From Latrodectus hesperus (Eukaryota; Arthropoda; Arachnida; Araneae; Theridiidae), in contig JAJQOW010000024.1 of the NCBI GenBank assembly GCA_037975125.1, forward strand, positions 954,501 through 1,018,500: 64,000 nt of DNA, written 5' to 3'. The notes under the pieces were generated by a model. That model was not told where the DNA came from. It did not search any database and saw nothing but the letters and a program-made list of their open reading frames with translations. The position numbers were made by a program, and so were the translations under genes. Below are positions 33,943 through 45,053 of this stretch, in pieces; position 1 is the first letter of the stretch; every line of letters starts with the position of its first letter.

Positions 33943-35875
33943 CAGGGTGATTATAAAAAAACTTTGCCAACATCTGCACTTCTAGCGTCCATTCTATTTA
34001 ACCGATCAAGATGAATCTTCAAATATAGTTCTTTTGAGATATGCGCTCGAGATTCTGTGAATGGCAACACAGTGGCCCTCGCGGTTACAGTTAGAGTGAC
34101 AGAAACTCGAAATTTTCGAATGGCAACGCCTACTTTTTACCATCGCAAAATGTTCAGCACATGCGAAAACCCTACATAGCGTTGAAACGGTACCGATATG
34201 TCCGAAAACCGACGTGTTATACACATACAAACAGTTCTTCAAGGCGCACGGAGGAATAATGCATACGACAGAGACCAAGACACTGCTCAATGATGAGAAC
34301 ACATAGAGAAAAAAATCTTTATTAATTTCAAACATTTTCCACATGAGTGCCATCACAGGCAATTACGCATTGCATGCGGGAGACGGTGGACAATGTCGCT
34401 GCACGCAACATGGCACGAGGGATGTTTCCAATCTCACGCCGTATAGAATCCTTTAAGTCCGACAATGTTTGAGGATTGCACTGATAAACTCTGGATTTGA
34501 GATAGCCCCAAAACCAGAAATCCATAGGCGTCAGATCTGGGGATCACGCAGGCCACGGAAAAGGATAATAGCGTGAGATGATGCTATCACCAAAATGCTG
34601 ATCCAGGAGCCTTTTAACTGACCTCGCTATATGTGGAGGTGCGCCATCTTGCATCCAAACAATGTCATTGAGTGCATTCAGCCGACGCAACTCCGGTAAG
34701 ACATAATTTTTCAGCATGGCTGCATACCGAGGGCCCGTTACAGAACATGTTGCAGGGCCAGTCGGGGTCGTTTCCTCAAAGAAGAACGGGCCCAGAACAA
34801 ATGTAGCTGTAATGCCGCACCACGCAGTCACTTTGGCGTCAAATAATGGTACTGGCGCCACAGCATGAGGATTCGTCTCTCCCCAGTGCACACAATTCTT
34901 TGTGTTAATGCTGCCATTTAAGGTGAAATGCGCCTCGTCCGTCCATAGTATGCGAAGTGGCCAGTCGTTATCCGCATCATATCGTAACAAAAATGCATTT
35001 GCGAAGTCCAGACGTTGTTGTGGGTCACCCGGCTCCAACATCTGGACGCGCTGGAACCGATAGGGAAACATGTGAAGTACCAAGCGCAAGAGCTTGCGGA
35101 CCGTTGAGTTCGGAATATCCAACTCGCGCGCTATGCCTCTTGCGGTTTCTGTGTGTCCTGCAGTCACTGTATGGTGCACTTCCATGACAACGTCCTCAGA
35201 AACAGTTGGCCGTCCGGAGCGCTGTTTGTCACAGGTGCAGCCTGTATCTTCGAATTTCCGCACTAAATCACGCAGAGCTTGCAGAGTACATGGGCCGCGT
35301 CGTTGTCGATGATTGCGGCGATACACACGCAAGGCTTCCGCAGCGTTCATCCCATTTTGGTAATAGAGTTTGATCAATTCACCGCGAACTTTCCTAGGAA
35401 GACTCCTATCGTCGGCATGTGCGAGTTCCCGAATGACGACTTCGTATACCCGCTTGGTATTTTATAGGTTTCCTACGCTGAATATCTGGCGACCGGCGTT
35501 CTGTGATTGGTTTCTTGACTCTGTCACATGCAAATTTATTGCGTGCGCCCAGATCGTGTTTTATTGGCCGGTTTTCAGAACTCTTTTTTGTGTTTTCAGA
35601 ACACGTCCGTTTTTAGACATATTGGTACCGTTTCAACGCTATTTAGGGTTTTCGCATGTGCTGAACATTTTGCGATGGTAAAAAGTAGACGTTGCCATTC
35701 GAAAATTTCGAGTTTCTGTCACTATAACTGTAACCGCGAAGGCCACTGTGTTGCCATTCACAGAATCTCGAGTGCATATCGCAAAAGAACTATATTTGAA
35801 ATATCATCTTGATCGGTTAAATAGAATGGACGCTAGAAGTGCAGATGTTGGCAAAGTTTTTTTATAATCACCCTG
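33943..35875 (-). mobile_element. Long-TIR mariner-superfamily transposon 1 (DD41D-like spacing)
   Basis: A 1933-bp element with exact ends. Both termini read inward CAGGGTGATTATAAAAAAAC and are flanked by TA (33941-33942 and 35876-35877). The inverted repeats are very long, about 275 bp each (33943-34217 and 35601-35875). I count about a dozen differences between them, so the copy is not ancient. The transposase lies on the minus strand between the repeats. The element has landed inside the Penelope-like ORF, dating it after that retroelement. It is far richer in GC than its surroundings. Confidence 0.93.
34328..35452 (-). pseudogene. Transposase of element 1 (DUF4817-like N-terminus), one nonsense mutation
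   Basis: The frame is open from about 35452 (RVYEVVIRELAHADDRS, GELIKLYYQNGMNAAEALRV), but no in-frame ATG remains upstream before a TAA, so the start is uncertain. The N-terminus matches the DUF4817/helix-turn-helix type common in arachnid transposases, followed by a second HTH (ARGIARELDIPNSTVRKLLR). The DDE/D core has ILWTDEAHF and MQDGAPPH, and after a TGA in place of the Arg of WPA(R)SPDL, LTPMDFWFWG. The spacing between the second and third acidic residues is 41. The TGA at about 34541-34543 fits a CGA-to-TGA change. Apart from this and the missing start the protein looks whole, ending THVENV. Confidence 0.88.
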
Positions 35876-35877
35876 TA

Positions 35878-37728
35878 TATTGGAATGATAAACTGTTCGA
35901 ATTAGAAAATCAATTTTTAAATTCTTATAACTATTCTTTTTGTAAAAACTTTATTATGAGTTTAAATAAAAAACAATGTATTTTTCTTTCAGATTTTTTA
36001 AATAACTTTAATTTTAATAATGGATATTTTAAGATTTTAATTTTTGACAATTTTAAATATAAACTAAGTAAACTAAAAATAAATTCTAATAAAAAAATCA
36101 AATCAGATTATTTTGTTATTTCTTTTAAGCATCCACTATATGATAAAATTAAATTCTCGAGTATTATTAAAGAGCTTAAACATATCTTTCCGTTAAATAA
36201 TAATGAAATTAAATGTACTTTTTAATATGATTTACCATTTGGTAGACATATCTTTAACTATTAATAAAGAAAATGCCGATTGCTTCTGTAATGACCGGAA
36301 ATACAATAAATTCGTAGATTTCACTTTTGGACACATAATTACCGGAAATTTTGATATTATATTGAATGATGAATTAAAAAATATCGTTAATAAAGATACT
36401 AAATTTCGATCAGTTAATTATTATAACCATAAACAAATTCGTACACTTTTTCTCAATGATATCGATAAATTTATTTTTAAGACCTCTAATACTTATTCTA
36501 TTCCAATAGAATTTTTCTCACAGTGGAAATGGAATTTCTACTGCAAATTTATAACAAATGTAAATAATTTAAAATTTAAAGTAAAAAATATCTAAAAAAG
36601 TATATAAAAGAAATACAAAAACTTTTCATCATTACTCCTGTAGATAAAGCATCAAATAATTATGCCTTTATATGTAAAAAATTTTACTACCAATTACTAA
36701 ATGAAGAAATATCTAATTCAGCTACTTACAAAATTATTAATTCGAACAAAACAACAATATTTAAAAAAACTCTTGCCTTTGATAAAAAAACTCTAACTTA
36801 AAAATATAAACTTTAAAATTACATACATTACAATATATCCTAAATTCCATAAAAACCTTGTTAAATTTCGATATATTACATGTGGATGCAGCACTTATGC
36901 GGACAAATTTAATAATTTATTTTCTTATTATTTAAATATAATTTTAAATAACATTACTATTTCAAATAATACATGAATAATTAAGAATAATAAACCTATC
37001 ATTGAATTTATATTTCTGCCACTAAAATTAATGTTGTTTCCACTTATGATTTCAAAGATTTATTCAACAGTATTCCACTTGAAAAACTTTTTGATATTAT
37101 TATGTTTTATTTTTATGATTTTAATTCAATATTGGATATCGATATAAAGTTTTGAAAAGACCTTAGTTTATTTTGTATTTATAATAATTTTATTTCTTAT
37201 GGAGAAAATATTTATTTACAAGTTAACGGCATTCCCCAGGGTTCCAAATTTTCAAGTATATTAGCAAACTTATTTTTAAACTACTATGAAAAATCATTTA
37301 TTATATAAATGCATTTTGCTTACAGATATTTTGACGATTTTATAATTTTTAATTGCCTAGAATTTGATAAAATTTACAATAATATATATCCTAAGAAATT
37401 AAAATTAATTAAAACTAATATTGATAACTTAAAAACTGAATTTCTAGATATTTGAATTACGATAAAAGATAACCACACATTTACTGACATATATGATAAA
37501 ACTAATAATTTTAATTTCGAAGTTAATAAACTAATTTTCTAGAATTCAAACATTTCATTTAAAATTTATAAAAATATAATTTTTAATCAACTTAATAGAA
37601 TATACAATATATGTAATAATTTAAACAACATCAATAAACAAATAAATAGACTAGAAAATATTTTAACTCATTATGGCATTCCAACTAAATTTATTAAACA
37701 CTATTTGGCTAGTAGAGCATTGCTTATA
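35878..37728 (+). pseudogene. Linker and reverse transcriptase part of the Penelope-like ORF
   Basis: The reading resumes in frame right after the first transposon (YWNDKLFELENQFLNS) and runs to a TAA at about 36215. A shift then gives the CxC linker (ADCFCNDRKYNKFV) and GHIITGNFDIILNDELK. After another shift near 36580 come ITPVDKASNNYAFICKKFY and, one frame over, YPKFHKNLVKFRYIT. From about 37015 one frame holds STYDFKDLFNSIPL, YLQVNGIPQGSKFSSILAN and the catalytic YFDD (37327-37338), and it continues to the second transposon. In-frame stops are TGA at 36974, 37153 and 37453, TAA at 37306 and TAG at 37540. Penelope RTs are sister to telomerase RT. Whether the TGAs once coded selenocysteine is open. 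Confidence 0.85.
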
Positions 37729-39208
37729 CAGAGTGGTTAAAATTAAACGCACAGTACTCAGAGGCTCATAGCTCCGGTTCTACTGAACGGATCCGAATGA
37801 AATTTAAAATATACGTTATGTAGAGCATGCGCTCGAGGTTTTTGCAATAAAAAAGGTTAAAATTCTCGCCAATAGATGGCGTGTACTGCGAAAATCATAT
37901 GCAAATGAATAGTGACTGTATTCTGTATATAAAAGAGAGATGCATGGTTGAAAGGAATCATTCGTCCGCAGTGAACATGCCGCTGAACAAGAAGGAACGC
38001 GCACTGATCGTAAAACTGTTTTATCAGAATGAGAGCAATGCTTCAGCAGCTCTCCGTGCTTATCGACGGATGAAAAAGAAGCCTTAAGAAGAGGCCCCAT
38101 ATCCAGCAGTGCCGTTAAACGCATGATTCGGAAATTTGAAGAAACCGGTTCCCTAGATGTTGCTCCAGGAAGAGGACGACGTGCAACACGGCCGGCAACT
38201 GTAGATGAAGTTGCAATTGCAACAGCTGCTGCAGATGCAAGTTCTTCCAATGTGTCTGTAAGTGGCCGCTCAATAGCACGAACACTGAATATTACATGGG
38301 CAACTGTGCGTATGATTTTACGCAAAATTTTGAAGCTCTACCCGTACAATATGCATTTCGTGCAACAGTTGAAACCTCACGACCACTCTGCACGTCTGGA
38401 TTTTGCCTTGTCTTTTCTGGCGAGGATGCAAGTGGATGACAACTGGCCGTCGCATATCTTATGGACAGACGAGGCTCATTTTCATTTAGATAGTGCTGTG
38501 AACACGCAAAACTGCCACATATGGGGTTCCACCAATCCTCATGCCATGCAACAACAGCCGCTACATTCCCCATACGTCACCGCATGGTGTGGCTTCACGG
38601 CGAACTTCATTTTGGGCCCGTACTTCTTCGAGGAGGTTAGAGGGAACGGATCTTCATGCAAGATGGAGCAACTGCTCATACGGCGCGACGTGCAAAGACT
38701 GTGATTCAAGCTCACTTCCCTGATGAACGCGTAATCTCGCGGACTTTCCCCAGTGCCTGGCCAGCAAGGTCACCAGATCTAAGCATTTGCAACTTCTGGC
38801 TGTGGGGTTTTCTCAAAGATCGCGTCTATCAAGGAAGTGTAACTAATGAAGCAAAGTTGGAAGTGTCTATCGTACGACACGTCTCACTAATTCATCCCGA
38901 TATATTGCGTGCGATCGTTGAACACGCGATCGTACGCTTTCAGCATATTGTTGACCGACAAGGTATGCACGTAGAGCATACGGGTGTGTAATTCAATAAA
39001 CCTTCCTTTATTCTTTGAATTTTTAGTGTTATCTTTCTTCTTGCGTCATTACAGTTCCATTTATTGGCGAAATTTTTAACCTTTTTTTATTGCAAAATCC
39101 TCGAGCGCATGTTCTACATAACGTATATTTTAAATTTCATTCGGATCCGTTCAGTAGAACCGGAGCTATAAGTCTCTAAGTACTGTGCGTTTAATTTTAA
39201 CCACCCTG
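37729..39208 (+). mobile_element. Long-TIR mariner-superfamily transposon 2, related to element 1
   Basis: A 1480-bp element with exact ends. The right end reads inward CAGGGTGGTTAAAATTAAAC, and the left end differs only by an A at the fourth base. TA flanks it at 37727-37728 and 39209-39210. The inverted repeats are about 150 bp (37729-37878 and 39059-39208), with about eight substitutions and a one-base indel between them. The transposase is on the plus strand. It entered the same Penelope-like copy near its 3' end. Its termini resemble those of element 1 (CAGGGTGRTTA), so both may answer to related transposases. Confidence 0.93.
37977..38991 (+). pseudogene. Transposase of element 2, frameshifted, deleted and catalytically altered
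   Basis: It starts at ATG 37977 (MPLNKKERALIVKLFYQNES). A frameshift in the Lys/Arg-rich stretch near 38070 separates this from GPISSSAVKRMIRKFEETG onward. The HTH-like RSIARTLNITWATVRMILRK and ILWTDEAHFHLDSAVNTQN follow, with the first catalytic Asp. After YFFEEV about 33 residues present in element 1 are missing, and the frame shifts again before ERIFMQDGATAHTARR, which holds the second Asp. The third acidic position reads SPDLSICNFW, with Asn where element 1 has Asp, so even a repaired frame should not cleave. The C-terminus is intact, ending GMHVEHTGV. Minus-strand frames here are shadows. Confidence 0.88.
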
Positions 39209-39222
39209 TAAGAGTGAAGTAA

Positions 39223-39507
39223 GGCGTAGTTTTATACTACACAAGGGTCACCCAAGCCTTGAAGATCTTATAAGAAGCTTGAAATGCCGATAGTGTTTAC
39301 ACTTAGTCGCTAATTTATGTATTTATTTGACTTGCATATAGTATTTGGTGAGGTTCTTGCAGATTTGGACTTGTATTTGGATATGGTTTTAATTTGATTA
39401 TTATAAATTAAATGTGTTTTGGCAACATTGTATTTTGACTTATATCTTTTAGATTAAATTCTACTTTTCTTTTATTCTGGCTTGATATTTTGGTTTGAAC
39501 TTTTGGT
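39223..39507. other. 3' flank of the Penelope-like element, nothing recognised
   Basis: Sequence after the retroelement stop, probably its 3' UTR in part. I could not place the 3' terminus or a convincing selenocysteine insertion (SECIS) element. Confidence 0.4.
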
Positions 39508-39624
39508 ATGACTTTGGGGTGTACTGGCTTCTCTCTTTTTAAGACTATGTCTTGGGTCATTGCAGAAAAGCCGTAATTTATGCCAATGTGGTCAACACCC
39601 CCTGAGACGAAGCTGGCCATGTTG
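39508..39624 (+). pseudogene. Broken copy of candidate exon A (16645-16754)
   Basis: Shared blocks in order with the minus strand at 16.7 kb are CTTT(A/G)GG(T/G)TGTA(T/C)TGGC, TTAAGACT, GCAGAAAAGCC, T(A/G)TGCCAAT and TGGTCAACACCCC, then ATGTTG|gta and an intronic ttgcatttta. Here a one-base deletion before GCAGAAAAGCC and further indels after ACACCCC break the frame. The match continues past the donor into the presumed intron, so the copy arose from genomic DNA rather than from mRNA. It is either a pseudo-paralogue of the same gene family or a second member of an unknown repeat. Confidence 0.5.
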
Positions 39625-39707
39625 GTACTTCATTGCATTTTATATCTATCTTTCTTTGATATTTTTCTTGAAATTTTTCCAAATATTTTTCTTTTAAAAA
39701 AATTTCA

Positions 39708-39780
39708 AGTATTTTCAATGTATTGTTTTCCATTTAGTATTTTCAATGTATTATTCTCCATTTGGTATTTTCATTGCATT
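39708..39780 (+). repeat. Short tandem repeat, 28-bp unit
   Basis: Two full units (agtattttcaatgtatt, then gttttccattt or attctccattt) at 39708-39735 and 39736-39763, plus a third partial unit to about 39780. Confidence 0.85.
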
Positions 39781-40520
39781 TTATAAAATATACTATTAAC
39801 TATACATATATACATATGTATATATTGTAAGGTGCATTTAGAAAAGATTAAATGCCATCATTTTTACAAATATTTTCTTTTTATTGTTATACAAATAATA
39901 AAATTTTAAAATTGAATTCCATGGAATGTTGGTTTTTACGTTTTCTATTTTCTTTTTTATAGGTACACACACACAGACACTCATGAACAAAAAGACAAGA
40001 AACTTAAATTGTAGATCCTTTTACTATTTATGGGTACTTGTACTACTCAAATGAGGAAATCTATAACTCTCGTCACGTTCTCGGTACTTTACCCAACTGA
40101 AAGTAATTTTTAGTGTAAAAGATATGAATATCAAAATATATAAGGCCCAATGTCACTCCTCTTATGTAGCATAACATGGTAAAAAAGATTCTCTTATATG
40201 TAAGCACCGTGTCAATTAATTCACTATTAATATTTACTACAATTTAAAATTAAGAAGCCGTTGGCTGTGTTTATAGATTCGTCCTACAGAACTCCGCAGT
40301 TGGAAACCTAATCTATATTGCGCAGAAAAGCCGTCTTTTAATAAAATTATTGTTGTATTTGTTACAACAGAAATTATTCTAACGTTTGTGTTGTGCAAAT
40401 AAAAGGAATTCTAACAGTAGAGAGATGACGGATGTATTTATAAAAATTAACGCATAAAATTACATTTTTGAAAGTATCCAGTAATGATGGCAATAATATT
40501 GAATGTTTATCCTATCAAGA
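39781..40520. other. AT-rich DNA, nothing recognised
   Basis: No feature recognised. A 'gcagaaaagccg' word at 40321-40333 also occurs in the exon A copies but has no wider match that I can defend. Confidence 0.5.
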
Positions 40521-40760
40521 GGCTGCCCACCCGCTCTAGTGATCAGCATGCTTGACTGCGGATATGGAGGTCCTGGGTTCAAATCCCGGTTCGGATATGT
40601 GAATATACTTTTTCTCTCTTGTCTTTTTCCTTTTTTATATGAATGGATTGTGAATGGCTGCCAACTGTATAAACGAGTAGCTATGGTATGTGCGTACTGA
40701 GGAAGTCGGACTCTACACCAAATTATGGTTCAATTAGAAAATTAGAGCAGTGCTCCCCAC
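40521..40760 (+). mobile_element. tRNA-derived SINE
   Basis: The head reads GGCTGCCCACCCGCTCTAGT with an A-box-like TCTAGTGATCAGCATGC. The B-box region CTGGGTTCAAATCCCGG forms a T stem and loop. A non-tRNA body continues (GAAGTCGGACTCTACACC). The acceptor stem does not close, so it is not a tRNA gene. Its head differs from the SINE at 31 kb, so it is a separate family. The 3' end and target duplication were not found. Confidence 0.65.
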
Positions 40761-40789
40761 GTTGCCAGTCTAGCTGGCACAGGATATCA

Positions 40790-43700
40790 ACAACATGCTG
40801 TCAAGGTCATGATAGATACTATAGACAAAAATATCTATGTTAACTTCTACTTTCAATGCATTAATTTAATGTTTGTCGTTTCTGTTCAAAACTAGATTAG
40901 AATTTAAAATATATTTTGCAGTATTCACGCTTTTACGTGTTGAACTGTAGAATTTTGTGATTTTTTGATTAAATCGAATCTCAGTCAAAAGTCCTTTTTT
41001 ATCCTTTGAATTTTTTTTTATTCATTTCGATATAAAACTTAATATTCCAAATTTTAATTTGCTGAAATACCATTTGTATTATTACATAAAATGTTGAATT
41101 TATATAAGTCGCCTTTTAAAAAATATTGGAAATTAGTTTTTAAAATGTATTTTTTTCTATATTATTTTGGCAATCCAATAACATAGCAATCAGAGCTTTC
41201 AGTTCAGTTTTTAAGAGGTTCAAACCTCATCATGATTATAAATGCTTTTTCTGATTCAAAATCCTCAACAGTGGTTTTTGGTCGAACTATGTGTAGTATA
41301 CAAAATGTGACAGTAAAAGGACAACTAAATCCACCATATTTTTTTATCACTTTTTACTAAATGCTTTTTAACTAAGTTATATTAAATTCTTTCTCCTTTC
41401 TACATAAGATCTTATCATGGATTCCATAAACTAAAAATTGCCTACAAAAATATAAATTCATTGCGTACACACATTTCAACAAATACAATGAAATATGTTA
41501 ATACAAATACATCAAATTTCATTTGGACACCTCATTATAAATATTTTATGCGAACTAGTGCTATCTATTTTCCTCAATCAGTACAGTTTTCTCGACTAGT
41601 AAACTTTTTCGCGGTTCTCATGATTATAAATGCATATAAATCTGAAATCCTTGTGGTTATGAAATTATTTTGATATCGTTCCAAGAGCCCATTAAGGAGA
41701 AATATAAAGTTCTTGAATAATTGCGCTTTTCAGAAATATATAGCAATTGAATTTGGAAGAGTTTTATAAATATTCTTCATACAAAACTTGTTTTGTAACA
41801 ATATAGGTAGCATTTCGAAATATCAAAGATATCAAATTCAAAGTATCAAAAATAAAAGAATCATATTAACTATCTCAGATATCCAAAAAAATTTATTTCA
41901 AGTACTACATAGATTGTTAGCAAAATAAGGTTCATATCTTGTTAAAAAAATTGATCAAAAATTCTGAAAAAAAAAAATTTTTTTTTAGAACCTCCAAATA
42001 GAAAAGCATTTACTCCAATTCGAAAATACTTTTACTGTAGTCTTCCTAAGCTACTTTAAATAAAAACATTTTTATTATATATTCGAATTACTATATTAAC
42101 TATCTTTTATCTTAAGGGAAAAGATAAAATGTTTCTAGCTGTCAATGCCAAAATAATTTATTGGAAATGTCGTTACCCCCCATTCCAAGCTCAAAATGAA
42201 TGATAAATGAATTTGACTTATATTGCTATTACACGAAACACTGAATCCAATTAGATTATTGAAAAAATCCGTTTCCACCTTCTTTCTTACAACCAAAACC
42301 GAAAAACAGCCAGTTGCCTCGTATTTTTAAGTCATGCTCAAGTGATAAATGAACTCGCATTTTTTTGGGTCCCATCAGTTAAAGGATATTTGATCCTACG
42401 GAAATTTGAATGTAAATAAATTCTCTCTCAACACGGTGGTCAAGTTTCAAATCCCCTTCCTTTCAATTACACGAGAAAAATTTTGTAACATGAGAAAGCG
42501 AAAGTAATTAAACAAAATTATTAAACTGTTATTTCTACGAATTAATTTACCAGCACTTCTTTATATTTTAACATACTAATTTGTTTCAATTCGGAATCAT
42601 GTACATTGTAATTAATAATCATGTATATACTACCTTTCTCATTGTGTTATTCCTGAAATAATTAATTACAATTGGCATGTTAAAGTTCTCTGAGAATTAA
42701 TATGATCTTGTGGCAAAATTCAGCTCTTAAGCTCTCTATAATATAAATATTTCCCGAGAAAAATTTGCGTGGAAAATTTAATTTCAAACAAATTCAACTG
42801 AAAACAGCTTAAGGTAATCCAGTTTGAAACAAGGTTCTCTGGAGTGGAAGGTCCTTGATTCATTTTTAGCTCTCGTTGAACAATGTGAGATTGCTATTGA
42901 GTGATGTTCACAACTATATTTTCTGTCTTAACCGATGTTTTAACTTTTTGTGCATGTATATTAGTTAGGGGGAAATCCTGAAAGTTTTATGATGTAGTAA
43001 CTGTCAATAAAACGTCCTTTCAGATGATTAATATTGAAAATATTCCTTACAGTCTTTTCAGTTTCGAGAGGCATAATCGCTAGCATTTTACTTTAGAGTT
43101 ATCTTCAATGCAGAGTCAAAAGTAATTTGATCTAAGTATGTATGATTACAGTTTTTACACTGGGTTGTATTCATTTATAAATTGTTTCCCATAATAACAT
43201 TTTTATTTTTTTAAGAATTTTTTTAAAATCTCTAAGTTAGCATTTTCTTTTTTTTTTTCATGCTTTTTTTAAGGCCATGTCGATAAAAATTGATGAGACT
43301 TGAGAATAAGTAAGATACTTTTGAATGTGACGAGTATGTTAATGCTACTTTACTCAGTTTGTATGAAATGCGTATATAATTTCATTTACCTGGATAAAGT
43401 AATATTTATTTGTAAAATTCCCATTATCTGTACTTTACTGAATATTTTTATTTAATATTACAATTTGTTTATTTTGTAATATATCTATCATAAAATTCTT
43501 ATGTATATAAGTCGGTAACAAAATATTAATCCAACACAATTATATCTGACCCTATAATTTTCTGTTGTATTTAACAAAACTGGTAACCATTCGTAAGCTT
43601 TTTTAATATTCACCTTATACGAGTGCTCTCGGAGAGTAATTTCTTTAGATAGAAAACCTGCAAAACTCCCAAGTACTCACCCAAAATTATGTATATAAAA

Positions 43701-45016
43701 ATATTTAAATCTCACAATATCTTACACCCGTTTTTCAACATTGTCTCGTATCAAATACGAGATTCACAGTTTTCCCACTTAGGTGTACTTTTTACTGTTA
43801 TTTAAATATTTTTCTCTTTCAGTTCTTTCTGAAAACTAAATTTTTATCATCACATCAAATTCATTTATTTCTGCCAGAATTAACATTTTTAAAGCATAGA
43901 GTTATTGTATATTTTAAACATATTTTAAATGATCTTTTACAACAGCAAAAAAATTTTTCGATTGTTTCCCTTATTTAGTTTTCTTAATTTACTCACTGAG
44001 TGTGTAAATTAATAGACTTGAATAAGCAAATCAGTATGGTACGTGAGCTTGTTTCAAATTTCTGGTATTGAGAATTAAAAGGAATCAGAATCTACTCTGA
44101 GCTTGAATTCCCATGAAATCTATCCTAATTTTCAAATAGTAACTGTAGAAAGAAAACCAAGTCAAATTTTTGTACCCGTTGTCATAGCCTCTAATAAAAA
44201 CATTTTTCTGCATTTTCCATGATATAATAGCCTAACGTGTATGAATCACACACACAATGTCTAAACTGATATTTTCATAGTTCACTTTTAAATTTTCATT
44301 AATTCAGATCCCTTGATCACATATCTAACCATGAAAAAATTGTATTTAGTGAAAATATATAACTTCTACAAGTGATTTGTGTAGATTATGTCAGCGTATA
44401 TTAACTTTTCCTTATTCCTTTCCGCCTTATTCCTTTCGATAGTAACAGTCTGTAAATCTGAGTAAGAATAATGTTTGAGATAAAGCAAGTATATAAAACT
44501 TCATATTTTGTATATTTAAGAAAATAATCATCTGTGACGTATGTATTAAGCACTATTATAAATGTCAACACATAAAATTAGTTTTCTTTTGATAAATAAA
44601 TATATGAAGGATATATTCAGTGTTTGAAAGTTTGATTTAAATTTGTATGATACACATAAATAATTACTCCTTTAATTTCTAGCTATTGATTATTAAGAAG
44701 TATGTATAAGTAATAAATTATAATGATAATTTGTTAAGTTTATAGAGAATTAAGTAATTAAAGATAAAATTTAACAATTCTATTACTTATGTAATTAATT
44801 TTTTCACAGAATTCTCAAATAAGTCAAAGATACGTAATTATCAAGATATGTGAAATATTTATTAGTTTTCGGAGTAAAAATTAATTATTAATCTTTAAAT
44901 TTTACTAAACATAAAACCTATATAATGAATTAAAGTAGTTAAATTAAATTTCATTTAATTTAACTGTTGATTGATTGAGTATCATATAATATATATTTAG
45001 TCATCCATTATTGAAG
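40790..45016. other. AT-rich DNA, nothing recognised
   Basis: No domain, RNA gene or terminal repeat was recognised on either strand over about 4.2 kb. The frame at 41461-41673 looks like chance. Confidence 0.6.
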
Positions 45017-45053
45017 TACACTGGCCTTCAAATGATAAAAAACAGCTTTTTAA

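Larger units (their letters stand above)
33328..39222 (+). mobile_element. Penelope-like element with N-terminal GIY-YIG (Naiad-type), split by two transposons
   Basis: Retroelement pieces lie at 33328-33942, 35878-37728 and 39211-39222. They read GIY-YIG endonuclease, a linker with a CxC motif, then a Penelope-type reverse transcriptase ending at a TAA at 39220. Canonical Penelope elements place the endonuclease at the C-terminus. The reverse order with a CxC linker is the mark of the Naiad/Chlamys group, which is abundant in invertebrates. Two TIR transposons interrupt it, at 33943-35875 and 37729-39208, each in a TA duplication. Removing an insert and one TA restores the reading frame at both sites. 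Boundaries outside the ORF, including pseudo-LTRs, are not resolved. Frameshifts and stops show this copy is inactive. Confidence 0.85.

Noticed and set aside
34957..35312. Plus-strand frames within the 34-35 kb transposon
   Set aside because: Shadows of the minus-strand transposase, whose domains and motifs are unmistakable.
35528..35812. A 94-codon plus-strand frame
   Set aside because: It lies in the long inverted repeat of transposon 1. The mirrored copy at 34006-34362 gives a nearly identical translation, so it reflects the repeat rather than a gene.
37816..38573. Minus-strand frames of 169 and 93 codons
   Set aside because: Shadows opposite the plus-strand transposase of element 2.
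39220..39320. A SECIS element after the Penelope-like stop codon
   Set aside because: A few matching words (TGAA and a later GA) exist, but I could not fold a convincing core by eye. The question is left open under the UGA finding.
40321..40345. A third copy of candidate exon A
   Set aside because: Only a 'gcagaaaagccg' word is shared and the wider alignment is too weak.
40521..40600. A tRNA gene on the plus strand
   Set aside because: It has a good T stem only. The ends do not pair and a SINE-like body follows.
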